A stretch of DNA of 19,537 nucleotides from positions 1 to 19,537 of the forward strand of contig JAGADB010000084.1 in NCBI GenBank assembly GCA_017613815.1. The letters run 5' to 3'. The notes below the pieces were generated by a model that saw only the letters and a program-made list of their open reading frames with translations, ran no database searches and was not told the DNA's origin. The stretch is from Clostridia bacterium. GTDB taxonomy: Bacteria > Bacillota > Clostridia > Oscillospirales > CAG-382. Position numbers and translations under genes: made by a program. This document shows positions 14,739 to 19,537 of this stretch, one piece after another. Numbering within the stretch: the stretch's first letter is position 1; each line of letters starts with the position of its first letter.

Positions 14739-15266
14739 ATGGCAGTTTTTTACGTTGACAGTTCGGATTTGAAGGAAAAAATCCCCGACATTCGCGTGCG
14801 CGACGAGGTTTTTCTTTCGGGAACCGTCTATACCGCAAGAGACGCGGCTCATAAGAGGATAAAGGAACTCATTGAAAATAAAAAACCGCTGCCGTTTGAA
14901 CTTGACGGAGCGGTAATCTATTACGCCGGCCCCACGCCCGAAAGACCGGGGGCGGTTATAGGTTCATGCGGTCCGACGACGTCTTCGAGAATGGACGAAT
15001 ATCTTCCGCTTTTTATGGGAAACGGACTTCTGGCGACGGTAGGCAAGGGACCGAGGTCGAAAGAGGCGGCTAAAGCAATCGTAAAGCACGGCGGCATATA
15101 CCTTTGCGCAATAGGCGGCGCGGGAGCGCTTGCCGCAATGAGCGTCAAAAAGGCGGAAGTTATTGCATTTGAAGACCTGGGCTGCGAATCGGTAAAAAAA
15201 CTGACGGTGGAGAATTTTCCGCTGATATGCGCGGTTGACTGCAAGGGAAACAGTATTTTTCAATAA
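14739..15266 (+). CDS. Class I fumarate hydratase / tartrate dehydratase beta subunit (Fe-S hydro-lyase), no alpha subunit nearby
   Basis: A 175-residue beta chain of two-subunit class I (4Fe-4S) fumarases. Family motifs are complete: ARDAAHKR (33-40), YYAGPTP (61-67), GSCGPTTSSRMD (75-86), GKGPRS (102-107) and the final VDCKGNSIF (166-174). In the known enzymes the alpha chain carries the cluster cysteines, and both are needed to hydrate fumarate to malate. The alpha gene is normally next door, usually upstream. Here the upstream neighbour is the DivIVA-like gene and the downstream one a PqqD-like gene, so the alpha chain must be elsewhere or absent. AGGTGG precedes the ATG. Length and residues look intact, so it is not a pseudogene. 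Confidence 0.92.
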   Translation: MAVFYVDSSDLKEKIPDIRVRDEVFLSGTVYTARDAAHKRIKELIENKKPLPFELDGAVIYYAGPTPERPGAVIGSCGPTTSSRMDEYLPLFMGNGLLATVGKGPRSKEAAKAIVKHGGIYLCAIGGAGALAAMSVKKAEVIAFEDLGCESVKKLTVENFPLICAVDCKGNSIFQ

Positions 15267-15281
15267 AAATCGAGGTAAAAT

Positions 15282-15548
15282 ATGAAAATTAAAGAAGGAT
15301 TTGTGCTGAGAAAAGTTTCCGACGCAAACGTTGTTATCGCGACGGGAAAAGCGGCGTTTGAATTCAACGGAATGATAACGCTCAACTCCACGGGAGTTTA
15401 TCTCTGGGAGGAGCTCGAAAAGGGCTGTGAAAGCAAAGACGAACTCGTCGGAAGAATGCTTGAAGAGTATTCGGTCGACCCGGAAACCGCAAAAAGAGAC
15501 GTTTACGCATTCGTAGAAAAACTTGAAAAAGCAAATATTCTGGAATAA
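15282..15548 (+). CDS. PqqD-like (RRE-fold) small protein
   Basis: An 88-residue protein matching the PqqD family. An N-terminal beta segment (GFVLRKVSDANVVIATG), then FNGMITLNSTGVYLWEEL (28-45) with the conserved LN-TG-YLW motif, then helices covering LVGRMLEEYSVDPETAKRDV and FVEKLEKANILE. PqqD domains are winged-helix RiPP recognition elements that bind leader peptides for radical-SAM or other modifying enzymes. Stand-alone copies of unknown role are common in Clostridia. No precursor peptide, radical-SAM enzyme or exporter is seen here. It is the last gene of the unit: 15 bases after the fumarase gene, GAGGT before the ATG, terminator directly after. Confidence 0.85.
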   Translation: MKIKEGFVLRKVSDANVVIATGKAAFEFNGMITLNSTGVYLWEELEKGCESKDELVGRMLEEYSVDPETAKRDVYAFVEKLEKANILE

Positions 15549-15550
15549 AC

Positions 15551-15578
15551 AAAAACCGCGTTGCAAAACGCGGTTTTT
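15551..15578. terminator. Bidirectional intrinsic terminator with GCAA tetraloop
   Basis: A 12-bp stem (15551-15562 with 15567-15578, core CCGCGTT/AACGCGG) capped by a GCAA (GNRA) loop, with flanking A and T runs. It ends the PqqD-like unit on the plus strand. It can also stop the convergent lipase transcript, whose TAA stop overlaps it. Confidence 0.9.
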
Positions 15579-16245
15579 AACATGTCGTCTTCCATAAATT
15601 TTTGTAGTAATTCTGCGTCCTGTGCTCCGCAAACGATATGACGAACGGAAGTCTCAGCGCTCCCGTATGTATGGGTATCCCGACGCGGCGGTAGCCGAAA
15701 AACGCGGGCGGAAGCTTTGTTACCACGTCGTTTCCGTTGATAAAATCAAGGGTTTTGAACACGCGCCTGTTGTAAGACCTCGCAAACGCGCCGTTTCCGA
15801 CGCGCGGACAGCCGTAAACGTAAACCTCGATGTCCTTTTTCTTGAAATTGTACTGTAAATCGACGGCGCAGAGAATTGCGGCGGCGCCGCCCAGAGAATG
15901 CCCCGTTATGATGATTTTGCAGGAGTTTTCGGGTATTTTTTCGTGGATTTTTTCCCGCACCGACTTGTAGGTCGCCAGAAACCCCGAATGCACCCTTATT
16001 TTCGACGAAAAATTGTCGTACGGAATGGCTTTTTTCCAAAATTTAAAGTTGTATTTCCAATTTGTAGTCGAATCGGTGCCCCGAAAAGAAATTATGACGA
16101 GGTCCTTTCGCTTGCGAAGGAAGCATTCCGTATCGCTTTTTTCGGATTTTATGAAAAGCACCTCGCTGCAGCCGCATTCGGGCTGGTTGTCGCCGTAGGC
16201 GACGGAAGAAAGCTCAAGCATCCTCAGCATATCCGCTTTGTTCAT
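15577..16245 (-). CDS. Class 3 lipase family protein (cytoplasmic alpha/beta hydrolase)
   Basis: A 222-residue alpha/beta hydrolase of the fungal lipase-like class 3 family. SFRGTD (53-58) provides the oxyanion region. The nucleophile elbow is GHSLGGA with Ser117, the acid is probably Asp173 in NGNDVVTKLPP, and the base His208 in AEHRTQNYY. All three triad residues are in the expected order, so it is likely an active esterase, lipase or phospholipase. There is no signal peptide or membrane span, so it acts in the cytoplasm. I use the ATG at 16245 because GGAGGG lies 6 bases upstream. An ATG at 16281 would add 12 residues without such a site. It is a single gene, convergent with the PqqD-like unit and divergent from the two-component system. 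Confidence 0.87.
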   Translation of the reverse strand: MNKADMLRMLELSSVAYGDNQPECGCSEVLFIKSEKSDTECFLRKRKDLVIISFRGTDSTTNWKYNFKFWKKAIPYDNFSSKIRVHSGFLATYKSVREKIHEKIPENSCKIIITGHSLGGAAAILCAVDLQYNFKKKDIEVYVYGCPRVGNGAFARSYNRRVFKTLDFINGNDVVTKLPPAFFGYRRVGIPIHTGALRLPFVISFAEHRTQNYYKNLWKTTC

Positions 16246-16251
16246 GTTTTT

Positions 16252-16257
16252 CCCTCC
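16252..16257 (-). promoter_or_regulatory. Ribosome binding site fixing the lipase start
   Basis: GGAGGG on the minus strand, 6 bases before the ATG at 16245. It lies within the 12-codon extension that an upstream ATG (16281) would need, so the shorter product is preferred. Confidence 0.75.
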
Positions 16258-16320
16258 CAAAGCAGTATATTCCGGAAACAAAAAAATGATATGGGAAATT
16301 TAACATTAAAATCACATAAC

Positions 16321-16348
16321 TTACACAAAAAGGCGTTACACTTACTTT
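16321..16348 (+). promoter_or_regulatory. Possible direct-repeat operator/promoter upstream of the response regulator gene
   Basis: TTACAC occurs at 16321-16326 and again at 16336-16341, followed by TTACTT at 16343-16348. A TATAAG at 16357-16362 could be a -10 box but overlaps the AAGGAG ribosome binding site. The repeats could be an autoregulatory OmpR-type site. The spacing (15 bases between repeat starts) is not the usual 10-11, so the call is weak. Confidence 0.3.
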
Positions 16349-16372
16349 GAAAACAGTATAAGGAGAATAATA

Positions 16373-17041
16373 ATGTATAAAATTCTTGTTGTCGACGACG
16401 AAGAGGGAATCCGCGAAATAATCAAAAAATACGCGCAGTTCGAGGGATATACCGTCGACGAAGCGCAAAACGGCATGACGGCGATAGATAAGTGCTCCGA
16501 AAAGGACTACGACATCATCATTCTCGACGTCATGATGCCCGACCTCGACGGATTTTCCGTGTGTAAGGAGATAAAGAAGCACAGAACCGACGTGCCCGTA
16601 ATAATGCTTTCCGCAAGGGGCGAGGAATACGACAGAATACACGGCTTTGAAGTGGGCGTTGACGACTACGTCGTAAAGCCGTTTTCTCCGAAGGAACTCA
16701 TGATGCGCGTGTCGGCGGTGCTCAAAAGGAAGAATAACATCTTCGACGACGCGTTTGAATATAAGGGACTTAAAATCGACTTCGGCGGCAGAATTGTTTA
16801 CGTCGACGGCGAGAAGAAGGACCTTACGCCCAAGGAATACGACCTGCTTTTGTACCTTATTAAGAATAAGGGAATCGCGCTCACGCGCGAAAAACTCATA
16901 AGCAACGTGTGGGGCTACGACTTTTACGGCGACGACAGAACGCTCGACACGCATATAAAACTGCTGCGGAAAAATCTCGGCGAATACAGCGAACTCATAG
17001 TTACGCTCAGAGGGGTAGGATACCGTTTTGAAACAAAATGA
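16373..17041 (+). CDS. OmpR/PhoB-family response regulator
   Basis: A 222-residue two-domain regulator. The receiver domain (1-118) has the acidic pocket Asp8/Asp9, phospho-acceptor Asp52 in ILDVMMPDLDG, Ser80, Tyr99 and Lys102 (VVKPFSP). The DNA-binding domain (about 127-222) is a winged helix of the OmpR type, with DLTPKEYDLLLYLIKNKG, the recognition region DDRTLDTHIKLLRKNL and the final VTLRGVGYRFE. It is phosphorylated by the downstream histidine kinase, whose TTG start lies 14 bases inside this gene. AAGGAG precedes the ATG. The regulon is not evident; the neighbours upstream (lipase, divergent) and downstream (TrhA-like, separate promoter) are candidates only. Confidence 0.95.
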   Translation: MYKILVVDDEEGIREIIKKYAQFEGYTVDEAQNGMTAIDKCSEKDYDIIILDVMMPDLDGFSVCKEIKKHRTDVPVIMLSARGEEYDRIHGFEVGVDDYVVKPFSPKELMMRVSAVLKRKNNIFDDAFEYKGLKIDFGGRIVYVDGEKKDLTPKEYDLLLYLIKNKGIALTREKLISNVWGYDFYGDDRTLDTHIKLLRKNLGEYSELIVTLRGVGYRFETK

Positions 17042-18650
17042 AGAGGTAAAAACCAAAAAGGGAATGCGCGTGCGCTGGAAAATATTTTTCAGCATAATTT
17101 CCGTCGCAATCATACTCCTCTTTGTGCTTTACGGCTTCCAGGTGTTTTTGATAGACAGCTTTTACCGGTATTTCAAGACAAACGAGCTCAAAGACACCAC
17201 AAATAAAGTCATATCGCGCATAGAAGCCGAAAACTACGAAAAAGAACTCGATAAAATCATCGTCGACGGCGAAGTCAACGTCAGAATAATCGAAACTTCA
17301 AGCTTCGAAAACCTGTATTTCGGCGGAAGCGGCAGGGTTTCGGCGGCATACGACGTCGGAAGCTTCGAACTGCTTAAACTCTACGACCTCGCGCTCGAAA
17401 ACGGCGGGGAATATTTGCAGTGCTACTCCTACGATATGGAAAAGGAGCCGCTGTCGCCTCCCGAAAGAAGCAATAATAAAAAGGATGCACCCGGAAATGA
17501 AAATCGGGAAATGGATACCGAAAGCGACCTCGAAACCGATACCGAAAACAGTAAGGACGAGTTTCTGGAGAGGATTAAGGAATCGTCCGAAATAGGCGTC
17601 CGGTTTTTCATTTCGGGACCTCCCGCGTTTTTCAGAAACGGCAACTACGTCGACGACCTTTTGTTCGTAAAGCTCGTAACCACGGCTGAAAATAAGGAAC
17701 TCATGGTTGTCTCCGACGTAAAGATAACGCCGCTCGACTCAACCATAAAGATTTTGAAGCTCCAGCTCGCCGCGGCGGCGGTGATAGCCGTTTTAGTAAC
17801 CCTCGCCGTGTCGTTCTTCATGTCGAAATATATCTCAAAACCGATAGTCGATATAAATAAATCGGCATACGAGCTCGCAAGAGGCAAGTTCGATACCGAA
17901 TTTTCGGGCAAGGGCTACCGCGAAATAGAGGAACTCAGCGATACGCTGAATTATACGACCAAGGAACTCGGAAAAGCCGATAAATTCAGACGCGAACTCA
18001 TAGCAAACGTCTCGCACGACCTGCGCACGCCGCTTACCATGATAGGCGGGTACGCCGAAATGATGAGGGATATCCCAAGCGAGAATAACGAAAAGAACTT
18101 AGACGTCATCATCGACGAAACCCACCGCCTGACCGGCTTTGTAAACGATATACTCGACCTTTCCAAACTCCAGAGCGGAATAGACAGTATAAACGCCGAA
18201 AAGGTAAACCTCAACGAAATGCTCACCGCCATAAAGGACAGGTATAACTCCGTTCTCGGCGGCAGCGGCTATACCACCGAGTATACGGCGGATAAAGAGG
18301 CGTTCGTAAAGTGCGACGAAAAGAAAATCTCAAGCGCGTTTTATAACCTCATGGATAACGCCGTCAACCATACGGGCGGCGATAAGAAAGTTAAAATCAC
18401 CCAAAAGACCGCGGGAAATAAGGTCAGAGTCGAAATCTCCGATTCCGGAGAGGGAATCCCCAAAGACGAGCTTCCGTATATATGGGACAGATACTACCGC
18501 GCAAAAGAGAGCCATAAACGCTCGGTTGTCGGCTCTGGCATAGGTCTTTCGATAGTGAAATCCGTGTTCGAGGCGCATAAACTGCTCTACGGAGTCGAAT
18601 CTGGCGAAACCGGCACGGTTTTCTGGGTGGAATTCGATATTGAAAACTGA
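17028..18650 (+). CDS. Membrane sensor histidine kinase (HAMP-HisKA-HATPase)
   Basis: A 540-residue kinase. TM1 is at about 19-42, followed by an extracytoplasmic sensor of about 200 residues (45-240) without a domain I recognise. TM2 is at about 245-266 and HAMP at about 267-318. HisKA has the H-box IANVSHDLRTPL (His330). The ATPase has N-box FYNLMDNAVNH (438-448), DSGEGIP (472-478) and GSGIGLSIVK (502-511). The sensor has a very acidic, probably disordered stretch at about 158-178 (ENREMDTESDLETDTEN and following), next to a Pro/Ser/Asn-rich piece. The start is TTG at 17028, overlapping the regulator gene by 14 bases, with AGGGGTAGGA ending 7 bases before it. The ATG 36 bases later lacks a well-spaced site. 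The signal is unknown. Confidence 0.93.
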   Translation: MKQNEEVKTKKGMRVRWKIFFSIISVAIILLFVLYGFQVFLIDSFYRYFKTNELKDTTNKVISRIEAENYEKELDKIIVDGEVNVRIIETSSFENLYFGGSGRVSAAYDVGSFELLKLYDLALENGGEYLQCYSYDMEKEPLSPPERSNNKKDAPGNENREMDTESDLETDTENSKDEFLERIKESSEIGVRFFISGPPAFFRNGNYVDDLLFVKLVTTAENKELMVVSDVKITPLDSTIKILKLQLAAAAVIAVLVTLAVSFFMSKYISKPIVDINKSAYELARGKFDTEFSGKGYREIEELSDTLNYTTKELGKADKFRRELIANVSHDLRTPLTMIGGYAEMMRDIPSENNEKNLDVIIDETHRLTGFVNDILDLSKLQSGIDSINAEKVNLNEMLTAIKDRYNSVLGGSGYTTEYTADKEAFVKCDEKKISSAFYNLMDNAVNHTGGDKKVKITQKTAGNKVRVEISDSGEGIPKDELPYIWDRYYRAKESHKRSVVGSGIGLSIVKSVFEAHKLLYGVESGETGTVFWVEFDIEN

Positions 18651-18667
18651 AAATCGACGTTTTGTTG

Positions 18668-18696
18668 TTGAAAAATACAAAAAGATTTTGTATAAT
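18668..18696 (+). promoter_or_regulatory. Promoter of the hemolysin III/TrhA-like gene
   Basis: TTGAAA (18668-18673), a 17-base spacer and a perfect TATAAT (18691-18696). The leader is about 25 bases. It lies between the kinase stop and the TrhA-like gene, which therefore need not depend on the two-component operon. Confidence 0.87.
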
Positions 18697-18713
18697 AGGC
18701 ATAGCAAATAACC

Positions 18714-18717
18714 GGAG
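18714..18717 (+). promoter_or_regulatory. Ribosome binding site fixing the TrhA-like start
   Basis: GGAG ends directly before an ATG at 18718 (no spacing) and 9 bases before the in-frame ATG at 18727. The second is therefore the likely start. Confidence 0.75.
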
Positions 18718-18726
18718 ATGAAGCAA

Positions 18727-19389
18727 ATGACCAAAAAGAACGTTCTTCCGACCTATACGCTCAGCGAAGAACTCATAAATTCAATATCACACGGCATAGG
18801 AACGGGACTTGCCGTAGCGGCGCTCGTGCTGTGCGTCGTGCACTCCGCCCTTTACGGAAACGCGTATTCCGTCGTTTCCGCGGCAATTTACGGCTCGTCG
18901 CTTATAATCCTTTACTGTATGTCGACGCTTTATCACGCCATAACAAACAGAACGGCGCGAAAGGTGCTCAGGGTGTTCGACCATAACTCCATATTCTTTC
19001 TGATAGCGGGCTCCTATACGCCGGTAACGCTCGTTACACTCCACGGACCGCTCGGCTGGACGCTTTTCGGAATAGTGTGGGGCTTTGCGATACTCGGAAT
19101 AATCTTAAACTCAATAAGCGTCGAAAAATTTAAAAAATTCTCGATGGTCTGCTATATAGCGATGGGCTGGTCGGCGGTAATAGGCGCGAAAGCGATATTT
19201 GAGAATATGCACCCGGCAGGCCTTGTGCTTCTGCTTCTCGGCGGACTCTTCTATACCGGCGGAATAGTGTTCTATAAGCTGAAAAAATATAAGTATATGC
19301 ATAGTATCTGGCACTTTTTCGTGCTCGCCGGCAGTATATTCCATTTTTTCTGCTTCTACCTCTACGTCCTGCCCGTAAACCTGCTTTGA
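18727..19389 (+). CDS. trhA: Hemolysin III / TrhA-type (PAQR superfamily) membrane protein
   Basis: A 220-residue protein with seven hydrophobic segments, the usual size for the family. PAQR/HlyIII metal motifs are present: SISHGIGTG (His22), STLYHA (His70), FDHNSIFFLIAGSYTP (Asp85, His86) and HSIWHFFVLAGSIFHF (His192, His196). These form the zinc site of PAQR hydrolase-like proteins. In bacteria the family (YqfA/TrhA) is linked to membrane energetics and fluidity. The name hemolysin is historical and says little about function. I use the ATG at 18727, because GGAG at 18714-18717 is 9 bases before it but touches the earlier ATG at 18718. It has its own promoter and terminator. Confidence 0.92.
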   Translation: MTKKNVLPTYTLSEELINSISHGIGTGLAVAALVLCVVHSALYGNAYSVVSAAIYGSSLIILYCMSTLYHAITNRTARKVLRVFDHNSIFFLIAGSYTPVTLVTLHGPLGWTLFGIVWGFAILGIILNSISVEKFKKFSMVCYIAMGWSAVIGAKAIFENMHPAGLVLLLLGGLFYTGGIVFYKLKKYKYMHSIWHFFVLAGSIFHFFCFYLYVLPVNLL

Positions 19390-19404
19390 AATTGAAAAAT
19401 GATG

Positions 19405-19436
19405 AAACCCGATGGCTTCTGCCATCGGGTTTTTCT
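19405..19436 (+). terminator. Intrinsic terminator after the TrhA-like gene
   Basis: A 12-bp perfect stem (19405-19416 with 19421-19432, AAACCCGATGGC and its complement), a TTCT loop and a T-run. It starts 16 bases after the stop codon. Confidence 0.92.
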
Positions 19437-19447
19437 ATTTGAAAATG

Positions 19448-19476
19448 TTGACAAAAAGGCGATTTACCGTTATAAT
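19448..19476 (+). promoter_or_regulatory. Perfect consensus SigA promoter at the right edge
   Basis: TTGACA (19448-19453), a 17-base spacer and TATAAT (19471-19476): both boxes match the consensus at all six positions. It fires to the right, directly after a terminator, so it starts a new transcript near 19483. No start codon with a ribosome binding site is seen before the window ends. Confidence 0.9.
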
Positions 19477-19482
19477 AAAGGT

Positions 19483-19537
19483 GCTACATAAATTTCCTCA
19501 ATTTCATAACTGCCAAAGTGGCGTTTTTGCTCTCGGC
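19483..19537 (+). ncRNA. Possible 5' part of a structured RNA (6S-RNA-like?) or untranslated leader, cut by window end
   Basis: About 55 bases downstream of the consensus promoter have no ribosome binding site or reading frame. They contain ATTTCATAAC followed by a small hairpin GCCA-AAG-TGGC (19512-19522) and a T-run. This recalls the 5' side of the central bubble of 6S RNA (a TTTCATA segment before a small hairpin), but this is from memory and over a short stretch. A long mRNA leader is the alternative. Confidence 0.25.

Noticed and set aside
15282..15548. A RiPP biosynthesis locus around the PqqD-like gene.
   Set aside because: No short precursor peptide frame with a ribosome binding site, radical-SAM enzyme, cyclodehydratase or ABC exporter is nearby.
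16214..17113. A 299-codon open frame on the minus strand opposite the response regulator.
   Set aside because: It covers the exact extent of a clear OmpR-family gene. Its product is a Phe/Val/Arg-rich sequence without family features.
18718..18726. First of two in-frame ATGs for the TrhA-like protein.
   Set aside because: The GGAG site touches this ATG with no spacing, whereas it is 9 bases from the second ATG.

Overview
The window looks like a chromosomal segment of a low-to-mid GC Gram-positive anaerobe, most likely a member of the Clostridia. The reasons are strong AGGAGG-type ribosome binding sites, several TTG starts, SigA-type promoters with 17-bp spacers, a DapL-type lysine pathway gene, ThyX in place of ThyA, a class I two-subunit-type fumarase beta chain, a DivIVA-like protein and a PTS EIIC-EAL fusion. 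The family or genus cannot be fixed from the sequence alone. I see no insertion sequence, prophage, CRISPR, tRNA or rRNA. No gene-free stretch exceeds about 150 bases.

Layout. 2-466 (+) is the 3' end of dapL, closed by a bidirectional terminator. 525-2636 (-) is a PTS sugar-permease-like membrane domain fused to a c-di-GMP phosphodiesterase (EAL) domain, with its own promoter. 2768-6799 (-) is a tight four-gene sugar-phosphate operon: class II aldolase, short-chain dehydrogenase, PHP-domain protein and SorE-like zinc dehydrogenase, with a terminator after the last gene. 6876-11846 (-) is a run of seven genes behind a strong promoter: ybaB, thyX, tmk, a DUF2156 protein, a DJ-1/PfpI protein, 5-formyl-THF cyclo-ligase and a CPBP membrane protease. 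11931-13883 (-) is uvrB with a TTG start.

A divergent promoter pair separates uvrB from a three-gene plus-strand unit at 14029-15548: a DivIVA-like coiled-coil protein, a fumarase beta subunit without its alpha partner, and a small PqqD-like protein. This ends in a GCAA-loop terminator shared with a convergent cytoplasmic class 3 lipase (15577-16245, -). Then come an OmpR-family response regulator and its histidine kinase (16373-18650, +), and a hemolysin III/TrhA-type membrane protein (18727-19389, +) with its own promoter and terminator. The right edge carries a perfect TTGACA-17-TATAAT promoter. It drives a transcript that leaves the window, possibly a structured RNA.

How the genes fit together. 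ThyX makes dTMP from methylene-THF, Tmk phosphorylates dTMP, and the cyclo-ligase returns 5-formyl-THF to the folate pool, so the ybaB operon has a clear thymidylate/folate core. The aldolase, the SDR and the SorE-like dehydrogenase point to catabolism of a phosphorylated sugar or polyol, but no kinase or complete transporter is in view. The EIIC-EAL protein lies just downstream on the same strand and could link sugar availability to c-di-GMP. The least explained grouping is the DivIVA-like / orphan fumarase beta / PqqD-like unit.
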